Of a stretch of DNA of 64,000 nucleotides, positions 26,197 to 34,581 are shown piece by piece. How positions within the stretch are numbered: position 1 is the first letter of the stretch; each line of letters opens with the position of its first letter. Origin of the DNA: Poriferisodalis sp026713105 (GTDB lineage: Bacteria; Actinomycetota; Acidimicrobiia; Acidimicrobiales; Poriferisodalaceae); assembly GCA_965115995.1 (NCBI GenBank), contig OZ220472.1, positions 1,674,001-1,738,000 of the forward strand. The letters are read 5' to 3'. The notes beneath the pieces were generated by a model. The model searched no databases. It saw only the letters and a list, made by a program, of their open reading frames with translations, and was not told the origin of the DNA. Position numbers and translations under genes: made by a program.

Positions 26197-27378
26197 ATGC
26201 CTTTCACCGTCGGGTTGTCCCAGCACTCCGATCCCGGCATGGCGACCGGCGAGATCGTCGGCCGTGTGCTCGAGTCATTGGGCGCGCAGCCAGACATGGC
26301 GCTGCTGTTCACCGCAGGCGGCCACCTCGCTCACACCGAGGAGATTGCCGCTGCCGTCGTCGAGCTGCTCAACCCCGGCGCATTCATCGGCACGACGGCA
26401 TGCTCGGTCGCCGCGGGTGAGCGCGAGATCGAGGAGGAGACCGCAGCGGTGTTGTGGGCCGGCAGCCTGGGCTCGGTCCAGGGCCCGCGTGCACGTGCTG
26501 TGCGGCTGGGCGGGATACCCGATCCGGCTGCCGACGACGAGGCGCTCGGGGCCGCGATTGCCGAGGTCCAGACCACCGGCAGCGTCTCGATGATCGTGCT
26601 GGCTGACCCGTACTCATACCCCGTCGATGCTGCATTGGGGCACTGGGCCGAACGCTGGCCCGGCTTGAGCGTGCTGGGCGGGCTGTCCTCGGGCGCATCG
26701 ATGCCCGGCGGCAACCGGGTTGTCGTGGACGGCGGTGTGCATCACACCGGAGCGGCAGCGTTGATCGTGGGCGGCAGCGCGAACGTCACGCACCTGGTGT
26801 CGCAAGGCTGCCGTCCCATCGGCCAGCCGTACATCATCACCGAGGCCGAGGGCAACGTCGTCCAATCGCTCGGCGGGTTGCCGCCGTTCGAACGGCTGCA
26901 GCACATGTTCTCCCATCTCGATCCGGCCGACCAGCAACTGGTACAGCGGGGACTGCACGTCGGCCGGGTCACCGACGAGCGCAAGATCGACTTCGAGCGT
27001 GGCGACTTCTTGATCCGCGGCGTGCTCGGCGCAGATCAGCAAAGCGGCGCCATCGCCATCGGAGACGAGGCGCCGATCGGAGCGACAGTGCAGTTCCACG
27101 TTCGCGACGCCCGCACTGCCGATGAAGACCTGCGCGCAGCGCTGGAGCATTCACCCCCGAGCGACGGCGCACTGCTGTTCACCTGCAACGGCCGCGGCAC
27201 CCACCTGTTCGATGTCCCCCATCACGACGCGTCCGTGCTCGCCGATCGCACAACTGCCGAAGTAGCAGGCATGTTTTGCGCGGGCGAGATCGGTCCCGTC
27301 GGCGCACGCTCGTACGTGCACGGTTTCACGGCCTCGATGGCGCTGTTTGCCGACGGCGACGACCCCCACGACGTCTGA
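26197..27378 (+). CDS. FIST N/FIST C domain protein
   Basis: A 393-residue protein made of the FIST sensory domain pair. FIST_N covers roughly residues 25-215 (MALLFTAGGHLAHTEEI, FIGTTACSVAAGEREIEEE, VLGGLSSGASMPGG, GAAALIVGG) and FIST_C roughly 220-375 (VSQGCRPIGQPYIITEAEG, LFTCNGRGTHLF, MFCAGEIGPVGARSYVHGF). FIST domains are thought to bind small ligands such as amino acids, usually fused or linked to signalling output. Here there is no output domain and no adjacent kinase, regulator or cyclase. The close upstream DUF6941-like gene may be its partner. Confidence 0.88.
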   Translation: MPFTVGLSQHSDPGMATGEIVGRVLESLGAQPDMALLFTAGGHLAHTEEIAAAVVELLNPGAFIGTTACSVAAGEREIEEETAAVLWAGSLGSVQGPRARAVRLGGIPDPAADDEALGAAIAEVQTTGSVSMIVLADPYSYPVDAALGHWAERWPGLSVLGGLSSGASMPGGNRVVVDGGVHHTGAAALIVGGSANVTHLVSQGCRPIGQPYIITEAEGNVVQSLGGLPPFERLQHMFSHLDPADQQLVQRGLHVGRVTDERKIDFERGDFLIRGVLGADQQSGAIAIGDEAPIGATVQFHVRDARTADEDLRAALEHSPPSDGALLFTCNGRGTHLFDVPHHDASVLADRTTAEVAGMFCAGEIGPVGARSYVHGFTASMALFADGDDPHDV

Positions 27379-27432
27379 GGCCCCCGATCAACCACATCAA
27401 CAGGGTGAGCAACGAAACGTGAGCGCATCGTC

Positions 27433-29382
27433 ATGAACCCAGCATTGGAATCCCGGCAGATCAACACCATCCGGGCGCTGGCAATGGACGCCGTGAAGCG
27501 CGCCAACAGCGGCCACACGGGCACGGCCATGGCGTTGGCGCCGCTGGCGCACGTGCTGTTCAGCCGCATCCTGCGCTACGACGCCGCCGCACCCAGTTGG
27601 CCCGACCGCGACCGGTTCATCCTGTCCGCAGGCCACGCGTCGATGCTCACCTACGCCATTGCTCACCTCGTGGGCTACGGCGTCACGCTGTCGGACATCC
27701 GCGACTTCCGCCAGCTCGGCTCGATCACGCCGGGCCATCCCGAACGCGGCCTCACTCCGGGCGTGGAGGTGACCACCGGACCCTTGGGTCAAGGCTTCGC
27801 CAACGCCGTCGGCATGGCACTGGCCGAACGAGGCCTGCGCGCCCGGCTGGGTGCTGACCTGGTGGACCATCGCACGTTCGTGATCATCAGCGACGGTGAC
27901 TTGATGGAAGGCATCAGCCATGAGGCGGCATCGCTCGCCGGCCACCAGCAGCTCGGGCGACTCATCGCCGTATACGACGACAATCGCATCACCATCGACG
28001 GCAGCACCGATCTCGCGCTGAGTGACGACGCCGCTCGCCGCTTCGAGGCATACGGCTGGCACGTCTCGGACCTCGGAGACAGGGCCGAGGATGTCGAAGC
28101 CCTCGAGCGGGCCCTGCGCGAGGCCATCCTGGTCAGCGACCGGCCCTCTGTGGTGATCGTCCGCAGCCACATCGGCTACCCGATGCCCACGGCATCGGAC
28201 ACCTCGGCGGCACACGGCGCGATCACCGACGCCGACGAGATCGCCGCCGCCAAGCGGGCGATGGGCATGGATCCCGACGCCTCATTCTTGGTAGAGGACG
28301 ACGTGGCGCAGGCCTATCTGGCAGCCGGTGCCCGCGGCGCGGCTGAGCGTTTCGAGTGGGAGACCCGGTTCGCGGCAAGCGGGCACGACCGAGACTGGCT
28401 CGACGCGCTGTGGTCGGCGGGCGCCGTGGGCGGCCGGCTGTCCGATCTGCCGACATTCGAGGCCGGCACCCAGATGGCGACGCGGGTTGCTGCCAACCGG
28501 GTCTTCGACGCGTCGTTGGACACCGTGCCCGCCCTCATCTGCGGCGGCGCCGACTTGACCGGCAACACCGGCACGAACGTCACGGCCGAAGTGCTCTCGG
28601 CGGAGAATCCAGGGGGCCGCAAGCTGTACTTCGGTGTCCGCGAGCACGCCATGGGCGCAGTCGCCAACGGCATGGCGTTGCATGGCGGGGTGCTCCCCGC
28701 CGTCGGCACGTTCCTGGTCTTCAGCGACTACATGCGTCCCGCGGTACGGCTGGCTGCGCTGAGCGGCGCGAAGACCGTCTTCGTCTGGACGCACGACTCC
28801 ATTGGCGTCGGCGAAGACGGGCCGACACACCAGCCAGTCGAGCACGTCGCATCGCTGCGTGCCATACCAGGCCTCTGCGTGATCAGGCCCGCCGACGCCA
28901 ATGAGACCTCTCAGGCCTGGCAGATAGCGGTCGAGCGAGATGGCCCGACTGCTCTGGTGCTGACGCGCCAAAACGTCCCCGTGCTCGACGGCACCGACCG
29001 CGCTGCGCAAGTCGCGCGCGGTGCCTACGTCCTGATCGACACCCCGGCTCCTGCGGTCATCTTGGCGGGCACTGGCAGCGAGGTGCAGTGCTGCACGGCA
29101 GCGGCTGCGCTGCTCGCCGAGGACGGCATCGCCAGCTCGGTGGTGTCGATGCCGAGCTGGGATCTCTTCGAAGCCCAAGACCCCGCCTATCGAGCTGCCG
29201 TCTTCCCCCAGGGCGTCCCCGTACTCGGTGTGGAGGCTGCGTCGCCGATGGGCTGGGACCGCTATGCCGACGCCACGATCACCATGCATCGCTTCGGTGC
29301 GAGCGCACCCGGAGAGGTGCTCATGGACCACTTCGGCTTCACGGCCCCAGCCATCGCCGATGCGGCGCGCAAGCTGCTGTAG
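27433..29382 (+). CDS. tkt: transketolase
   Basis: A TPP-dependent two-carbon ketol transferase of the pentose phosphate pathway, 649 residues. The TPP/Mg motif is ISDGDLMEGISHEAASLAGH; also NSGHTGTAMALAPLAHVLF at the N-terminus, FGVREHAMGAVANGMALHGG (with the catalytic Glu) and VWTHDSIGVGEDGPTHQPVEH in the pyrimidine domain. ATG 27433 is the natural start. Transaldolase follows 34 bp later, giving a tkt-tal operon for the non-oxidative pentose phosphate branch. Confidence 0.97.
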   Translation: MNPALESRQINTIRALAMDAVKRANSGHTGTAMALAPLAHVLFSRILRYDAAAPSWPDRDRFILSAGHASMLTYAIAHLVGYGVTLSDIRDFRQLGSITPGHPERGLTPGVEVTTGPLGQGFANAVGMALAERGLRARLGADLVDHRTFVIISDGDLMEGISHEAASLAGHQQLGRLIAVYDDNRITIDGSTDLALSDDAARRFEAYGWHVSDLGDRAEDVEALERALREAILVSDRPSVVIVRSHIGYPMPTASDTSAAHGAITDADEIAAAKRAMGMDPDASFLVEDDVAQAYLAAGARGAAERFEWETRFAASGHDRDWLDALWSAGAVGGRLSDLPTFEAGTQMATRVAANRVFDASLDTVPALICGGADLTGNTGTNVTAEVLSAENPGGRKLYFGVREHAMGAVANGMALHGGVLPAVGTFLVFSDYMRPAVRLAALSGAKTVFVWTHDSIGVGEDGPTHQPVEHVASLRAIPGLCVIRPADANETSQAWQIAVERDGPTALVLTRQNVPVLDGTDRAAQVARGAYVLIDTPAPAVILAGTGSEVQCCTAAAALLAEDGIASSVVSMPSWDLFEAQDPAYRAAVFPQGVPVLGVEAASPMGWDRYADATITMHRFGASAPGEVLMDHFGFTAPAIADAARKLL

Positions 29383-29416
29383 ACTCTTAGACAGCAACGT
29401 TCAAGGAAAGATCCCC

Positions 29417-30550
29417 ATGATCGACAGCGCCGATGGCGGCACCACGAACGGGCGCCTGGAAGGGCTGTATTCCGAATGCGGGCAGAGCCCGTGGCTCGAC
29501 AACCTGCGCCGTGGCTGGATCACCGGCGGCGAGCTCGAGAACTGGGTGGAGCGCGGCATCCGCGGTCTGACATCGAACCCGTCGATCTTCCAGAAGGCCA
29601 TCGAGTCGTCTCCTGATTACGACGAGCAGTTCGGCGATCTGGTCTGCGGCGGAGTCTCGGTCGACGATGCCTACTGGCAGCTCGTCACCAGCGACATCCG
29701 GGGCGCACTGCAGGCACTCCAAGGGGTGCATGCGGATTCGGGCGGCTCGGACGGCTTCGTGTCAGTCGAAGTCGATCCCTCGCTCGCGCACGACACCGAG
29801 GCCACCACGCAGGCCGCGCGGGAGCTGCACCAGGGCATTGCGTGGCCCAACCTGATGGTCAAGATTCCCGGAACGGTGGAGGGTCTTCCGGCCATCCGCC
29901 AGATGATTGCCGAGGGCAACAGCATCAACGTGACGCTGATTTTCTCCGTTGCCCGATACGAGCAGGTGGCCGAGGCGTATCTCAGCGGGCTTGAAGACCG
30001 TGTCGCTGCGGGCGTCACCGACTTGTCGGACGTGGCCAGCGTTGCCTCGTTTTTCGTGAGCCGCACCGACACCGAGGTCGACCGTCAACTTGACGCCGTC
30101 GGCTCCGCCAGTGCGCTGGGCCTGCGCGGCCGTACGGCGGTCGCACAGGCGCAAGCCGCATACGGCCGCTTCGGCGAGATCTTCAGCGGTCCCCGATGGG
30201 TACGTCTCGCAGCGCTGGGCGCGCAGGTTCAGCGCCCGCTGTGGGCGTCGACCAGCACGAAGAATCCGGCGTACCCCGACACGCTCTATGTCGACGAGCT
30301 GATCGGTCCTCACACCGTGAACACCATGCCCGATGCCACCTTGGTGGCCTTCTGCGATCACGGAAAGCTCCGCCGCACCGTCGACGCCGACCAATCCGCA
30401 GCCCGCTACGTGCTCGACGCGGTGACGTCCCATGGCATCGACCTCGACGCCGTCGCCAACACGCTCGAGGCGCAAGGCGTCGCAGCGTTCACCAAGAGCT
30501 TCGACGAATTGCTGGTGTCGCTCCAGACGAAGGCCGACTCACTCGCCTGA
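29417..30550 (+). CDS. tal: transaldolase
   Basis: Class I transaldolase, 377 residues, transferring dihydroxyacetone between sugar phosphates. The Schiff-base Lys is in IAWPNLMVKIPGTVEGL; GIRGLTSNPSIFQKAIE at the N-terminus and RPLWASTSTKNPAYPDTLYVDELIG (in parts) are diagnostic of the longer actinobacterial type. ATG 29417 follows an AAGGAAAG ribosome-binding site, which rules out the longer open frame. It is the second gene of a tkt-tal operon. Confidence 0.96.
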   Translation: MIDSADGGTTNGRLEGLYSECGQSPWLDNLRRGWITGGELENWVERGIRGLTSNPSIFQKAIESSPDYDEQFGDLVCGGVSVDDAYWQLVTSDIRGALQALQGVHADSGGSDGFVSVEVDPSLAHDTEATTQAARELHQGIAWPNLMVKIPGTVEGLPAIRQMIAEGNSINVTLIFSVARYEQVAEAYLSGLEDRVAAGVTDLSDVASVASFFVSRTDTEVDRQLDAVGSASALGLRGRTAVAQAQAAYGRFGEIFSGPRWVRLAALGAQVQRPLWASTSTKNPAYPDTLYVDELIGPHTVNTMPDATLVAFCDHGKLRRTVDADQSAARYVLDAVTSHGIDLDAVANTLEAQGVAAFTKSFDELLVSLQTKADSLA

Positions 30551-30579
30551 CAGCTCGCCGGGCTGACTCGCTCGCCTAA

Positions 30580-30596
30580 GCAAGTGAGTTAGTTGC
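30580..30596. promoter_or_regulatory. putative HxlR operator upstream of the hxlR-fbiC operon
   Basis: Imperfect inverted repeat GCAAGT-gagtt-AGTTGC (six-base arms, one mismatched pair) located 34-50 bp before the likely start of the HxlR gene. It lies in a locally AT-rich stretch, whereas the flanks are GC-rich. Autoregulation of HxlR regulators through such repeats is common. No promoter hexamers are clear. Confidence 0.45.
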
Positions 30597-30629
30597 AAAC
30601 CGAAACCTACTGCCGTAGTGTGCGCGGCC

Positions 30630-31127
30630 GTGAAGACCGTCACGACGGGCCAGCCCAGCTGTTCCATCCAGGCAACTCTCGACATCGTCGGTGATCGCTG
30701 GACGCTGCTCATCCTGCGCGACCTGTTCCGCGGCGTGCGCCGGTTCAGCGCCATGCAGCACGACCTCGGCATCGCCCGCAACATGCTGGCCGACCGGCTC
30801 GGCCGACTGGTTGACGCCGGAGTCGTCGCCAAGGTGCCGTACCAGCACCGGCCGGTCCGATTCGACTACATCTTGACCCACAAGGGACTCGACCTCTCGA
30901 ACAGCTTGCTGGCGCTCATGGCCTGGGGAGATCGGTGGTGCCAGGACGGCGCTGCTCCCACGGTGCTGGTGCATGCCGACTGCGGCACCCCGCTGGAGCT
31001 GGCGACCCGCTGCCCCACCTGCGACGAGCCGGTGAGTCCGGCTCGCATCCGCAGCCGCGCCAGCCGCGGTGACACCGCGCCTGCCCGAGCCATTCGACCA
31101 CACCCCACGAACGGAGGGGCCCTGTGA
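30630..31127 (+). CDS. HxlR-family winged-helix transcriptional regulator
   Basis: A regulator of about 165 residues. The HxlR core is unmistakable: CSIQATLDIVGDRWTLLILRDLFRGVRRF (in parts), IARNMLADRLGRLVDAGVV and YILTHKGLDLSNSLLALMAWGD. A C-terminal extension has Cys pairs (HADCGTPLELATRCPTCDEPV), a possible metal or redox site seen in many family members. Starts at GTG 30630 or 30618. Its TGA overlaps the GTG of fbiC (GTGA, 31124-31127), so it is translationally coupled to F420 synthesis. The family often senses quinones, aldehydes or oxidative stress through a Cys. Confidence 0.9.
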   Translation: MKTVTTGQPSCSIQATLDIVGDRWTLLILRDLFRGVRRFSAMQHDLGIARNMLADRLGRLVDAGVVAKVPYQHRPVRFDYILTHKGLDLSNSLLALMAWGDRWCQDGAAPTVLVHADCGTPLELATRCPTCDEPVSPARIRSRASRGDTAPARAIRPHPTNGGAL

Positions 31128-33676
31128 CCATCATCGAACCGTCGCATACCACCGAGGACCCAGCGGCCAACGGCGCGTCCTCGAACGGCGCAGCGGTGGC
31201 GCCACCGCCGTCCACTGAATCGCTGGAGCTAGCAGCCATGCCGCTCGGCCAACTCGCTGAGCGTGCGGCGGAGGTGCGTGACCGTGCGTTCGGCACCCGG
31301 GTGACCTACAGCCCGAAGGTGTTCATCCCGCTCACCATGCTGTGCCGTGACAAGTGCGGCTACTGCACGTTCGCACAGCCCCCCGCACGGCTCGACTCGC
31401 CGTATCTCACTCCAGAGGAGGTGCTCGAGATCGCGGCCAGCGGCGCTCGGGCCGGCTGCCACGAGGCACTGTTCACGCTCGGCGAGCGTCCCGAGCTCCG
31501 TTACCCCGCAGCAGCGGAGTGGCTTGCAGAGCACGGCTGGGATTCCACGGTCCACTACCTCGTCGAGATGTGCCGGCTCGTACGCGACGAGACCGGGCTG
31601 CTCCCCCACGCCAACCCCGGGGCCATGACCTCGGGCGAACTGGCGGCGCTGCGCGAGGTCTCGCCGAGCCAGGGGATGATGATCGAGTCGCTGAACCCCC
31701 ACCTCGACTGCCACCGGGGGTCGCCCGACAAGGAGCCGGCTCGCCGTCTGGCCACGCTCGAAGCAGCCGGGGAGCTCGCTATCCCCTACACCACCGGGAT
31801 CCTCGTCGGCATCGGCGAGTCGCTCGCCGACCGGCTGGCCGCACTCGAGGCCATTGCCGCGAGCCACGCCCGCTGGGGTCACGTCCAGGAAGTGATCGTG
31901 CAGAACTTCCTGCCCAAGGCGGGCACGTCCATGCACAACATGCCCCCGTGCCCGCCCGACGAGTACGCGCAGGCCATTGCACTGGCGCGGCTGATCCTGC
32001 CGGCCGACATTCACTTGCAAGCCCCGCCGAATCTCACCGAGGAATTCGGCGGGCTGCTCGATGTCGGCATCGACGACTGGGGCGGTGTTTCGCCGATCAC
32101 CGCCGATCATGTCAATCCCGAGCGCCCGTGGCCGGCACTCGATCGCTTGCGCGAGGTCACTGAGGCCCGCGGGTTCACGCTTGCTCCGCGGCTGACGATC
32201 TATCCCGAGTTCGTGTACCCCGGTGGTGCCCGTCCCGAGTTCGCAGCCGAACCGCACCCCTGGATCGCCGACGACAACCGATTCAGCGTGCTCGACCGGG
32301 CTGACGCTGAGGGCCTGGGCCGCGACGATCCCGGCAGCCAGATGCCCGAGCGCACGATGGAAAACCTCGACGCCGGCTCCGGTGCTGACGTGCTGGTGGC
32401 AGACGAGAACTCCACCCAGTGGTACTCCGGCGGTGCCGGCCACCTGCCCACGAACATCATGAGCGGGCCCTCGCTTGCCCGCGGCGCCGTGCGAGAGGTG
32501 CTCGACGGTGTGATGGCGGGCCAGCAGGTCGGCCACGACGAAATCGTCACGCTGTTCGGTGCCCGTGGCCCCGAGGTGGTCGCCGTGGGCGAGGTCGCCG
32601 ACGAGCTGCGCCGCCAAACCGTGGGCGACATCGTGACCTGGGTGCACAACCGCAACATCAACTACACGAACGTGTGCACGTTCAAGTGCAAGTTCTGCGG
32701 TTTCTCCAAGGGTCCCTTGTCGCTGAACCTGCGGGGCACGCCCTACATGCTGACGCTGGCCGACATCCAAGAGCGGGTGATCGAGGCCGCCGAGCTGGGC
32801 GCCACCGAGGTGACCTTGCAGGGCGGCATTCACCCCAGCTTCGACGGCGACTACTACATCGACGTCTGCCGGGCCATCCACGATGTCGTGCCCGACATGC
32901 ACCTGCACGGCTTCACCGCTCTCGAGGTCATCGAGGGCGCCAAGCGGCTCGGCGAGTCGCTGGTGGACTACTTGATGCGTCTGAAGGAGGCCGGGCTGAA
33001 GTCGCTTCCGGGCACCGCTGCGGAGATCCTCGACGACTCGGTGCGGGCTGTGCTGTGCCCCGACAAGATCAACACCGCCGAGTGGCTGGAATGCCATGAG
33101 GCGGCGCATGCGGTGGGCCTGCACTCGAACATCACGATCATGTTCGGATCGATCGAACAGCCAGAGCACTGGGCGAACCACATCGTGGCGACGCGTGAGT
33201 TGCAGAAGCGCACCGGCGGGTTCACCGAATGGGTCCCGCTTCCGTTCGTGCACATGGCGAGCCCGATCTACCTGCGCAAGGGTGCGCGCCGCGGCCCGAC
33301 CTTCCGGGAAACGCTGCTGATGCATGCCGTGCCGCGGATCGCCTACCACGGACTCATCGACAACATCCAGGTGTCGTGGGTGAAGATCGGCCCGCCGGGG
33401 GCTCAACAGATCCTGCGGGCCGGCGCCAACGACATGGGCGGCACCCTCATGGACGAGAACATCTCCCGCGCTGCAGGGGCGCAGCATGGCCAGGGACTCA
33501 CCGAGCAAGACTTCCGCGACATCGCAGAACCGCTCGGGCGGCGCACCCGCCAGCGTCTCACCGGCTACCAGAACGCCGACGGTGCACCTGAGGTGCACAG
33601 CCGCATCCTGCGACCCACCGACAACGCCACCGACCGCAAGCTCATCCCGCTTGAGTCGCTCGGCAGTCGCGTCTAG
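31124..33676 (+). CDS. fbiC: FO synthase FbiC (CofG-CofH fusion)
   Basis: 7,8-didemethyl-8-hydroxy-5-deazariboflavin (FO) synthase, 850 residues. It makes the deazaflavin chromophore of F420 from tyrosine and the flavin precursor 5-amino-6-ribitylaminouracil. Two radical-SAM halves are visible: the CofG half with LCRDKCGYCTFA near residue 73, and the CofH half with VCTFKCKFCGFSKG near residue 517, each a C-x3-C-x2-C cluster. The link region around residue 430 and the C-terminus (TLMDENISRAAGAQHGQ) match actinobacterial FbiC. Start GTG 31124 with GGAGGGG five bases upstream. Translation is coupled to the HxlR gene. Confidence 0.97.
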   Translation: MTIIEPSHTTEDPAANGASSNGAAVAPPPSTESLELAAMPLGQLAERAAEVRDRAFGTRVTYSPKVFIPLTMLCRDKCGYCTFAQPPARLDSPYLTPEEVLEIAASGARAGCHEALFTLGERPELRYPAAAEWLAEHGWDSTVHYLVEMCRLVRDETGLLPHANPGAMTSGELAALREVSPSQGMMIESLNPHLDCHRGSPDKEPARRLATLEAAGELAIPYTTGILVGIGESLADRLAALEAIAASHARWGHVQEVIVQNFLPKAGTSMHNMPPCPPDEYAQAIALARLILPADIHLQAPPNLTEEFGGLLDVGIDDWGGVSPITADHVNPERPWPALDRLREVTEARGFTLAPRLTIYPEFVYPGGARPEFAAEPHPWIADDNRFSVLDRADAEGLGRDDPGSQMPERTMENLDAGSGADVLVADENSTQWYSGGAGHLPTNIMSGPSLARGAVREVLDGVMAGQQVGHDEIVTLFGARGPEVVAVGEVADELRRQTVGDIVTWVHNRNINYTNVCTFKCKFCGFSKGPLSLNLRGTPYMLTLADIQERVIEAAELGATEVTLQGGIHPSFDGDYYIDVCRAIHDVVPDMHLHGFTALEVIEGAKRLGESLVDYLMRLKEAGLKSLPGTAAEILDDSVRAVLCPDKINTAEWLECHEAAHAVGLHSNITIMFGSIEQPEHWANHIVATRELQKRTGGFTEWVPLPFVHMASPIYLRKGARRGPTFRETLLMHAVPRIAYHGLIDNIQVSWVKIGPPGAQQILRAGANDMGGTLMDENISRAAGAQHGQGLTEQDFRDIAEPLGRRTRQRLTGYQNADGAPEVHSRILRPTDNATDRKLIPLESLGSRV

Positions 33677-33711
33677 CGACTGCGCATCACACACAGCAGT
33701 CGCGTCTAGCG
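33663..33711 (+). repeat. fbiC-terminal hairpin and duplicated 16-bp unit
   Basis: GCAGTCGC (33663-33670) pairs with GCGACTGC (33676-33683), a perfect 8-bp hairpin whose loop and right arm span the fbiC stop codon. The 16-base unit GCAGTCGCGTCTAGCG at 33663-33678 is repeated exactly at 33696-33711, again containing the stop-codon TAG. The second copy lacks the right arm. It lies directly upstream of copy 2 of the long palindrome. Confidence 0.65.
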
Positions 33712-33731
33712 GCCCTGTGATTCATGAGCCC

Positions 33732-33809
33732 GCTGCGGCGGCGGCAGGGCCCTCTGCTCCCGGGATCCAGCAGGTCCAACGTCGCAGAGTTCCCTGCCGC
33801 CGCCGCAGC
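33732..33809. repeat. palindromic intergenic element, copy 2
   Basis: Arms GCTGCGGCGGCGGCAGGG (33732-33749) and CCCTGCCGCCGCCGCAGC (33792-33809) form a perfect 18-bp stem. Inner CTCTGC (33752-33757) pairs with GCAGAG (33784-33789) around a 26-nt loop with GATCCAGCAGG and CAACGTC. Relative to copy 1 at 2418-2496, two stem positions differ in the left arm and both are compensated in the right arm; the loop is closely conserved. It sits after fbiC and before the thioredoxin-like gene. The rest of the 33677-33870 gap holds nothing else recognisable. Confidence 0.75.
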
Positions 33810-33870
33810 TGTGGCACCTGTGTATCGCCGCGATCGCGGTTGATGGGGTCGGGCGTACGCTGCGCTGGAG

Positions 33871-34581
33871 ATGAAGACTTCTCTGTCGCGCTCGGTCGCG
33901 GTCGGCGTCTTGACTGTGGGCATAGCCCTCATTGTCTGGACCGCCGTCAGCGGACCTGACGACGATCCGGTTGTCGCCGAGGCTGCGAGCACGCCGACGG
34001 CCGCACCGCAGCCTGCGCCGAGCGAGACACCGTCGACGTCCGCAGCAGCAACAGCCGAGCCTTCAGCGACTGCCGCCCCGACGACCACCACGACAACCGA
34101 GGCACTTGAACCCATCCCGGTGCTGGGGACTGCGTTCACCCTCGGCAGGCTCGATGGTTGGTTGAACACCGAGGCCACCTCGTTGGAGGAGATCCGCGCG
34201 AACAACGAGATCACCGTGGTGCAGTTTTGGACGTTCGGCTGCCGGAACTGCAAGAACACCTTGGATGCACTCGGTGAGCTGTACGCGGACTTCGGCGACC
34301 ACGGAGTCGAGATTGTCGGCGTCCACGCTCCAGAGTTCGCCTACGAGGCCGACGTGGACAACATCATTGATGCCGCCGCCAAACTCGGCGTCACGTGGCC
34401 GATCGCGCTAGACACCCAGAAGTACAACTTCCACGTCTGGCAGGAAGGCCCCACCGGTTACTGGCCTCGTGTCTACGTGATCGACAGCGACAACCAGATC
34501 CGCTTCGACCGCCGGGGTGACAGTCCGCGCAAGTATGAGGAGCTGTACCAGATTGTCGAGCGGCTCCTCGCGGAGACGTGA
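33871..34581 (+). CDS. membrane-anchored thioredoxin-like protein (TlpA/DipZ-type redoxin)
   Basis: A 236-residue exported redoxin. Residues 8-28 (VAVGVLTVGIALIVWTAVSG) are a signal anchor, followed by a Thr/Ala/Pro-rich linker to about residue 85. The thioredoxin fold starts near LEEIRANNEITVVQFWTFG, with the active site FGCRNCKN (Cys 124 and 127), and continues with VEIVGVHAPEFAYEAD and a C-terminal GYWPRVYVIDSDNQIRFDRRGD. This resembles the periplasmic half of DipZ/CcdA-linked redoxins. The CcdA-like gene overlaps its stop (GTGA), suggesting that it receives electrons from that protein. Confidence 0.82.
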   Translation: MKTSLSRSVAVGVLTVGIALIVWTAVSGPDDDPVVAEAASTPTAAPQPAPSETPSTSAAATAEPSATAAPTTTTTTEALEPIPVLGTAFTLGRLDGWLNTEATSLEEIRANNEITVVQFWTFGCRNCKNTLDALGELYADFGDHGVEIVGVHAPEFAYEADVDNIIDAAAKLGVTWPIALDTQKYNFHVWQEGPTGYWPRVYVIDSDNQIRFDRRGDSPRKYEELYQIVERLLAET

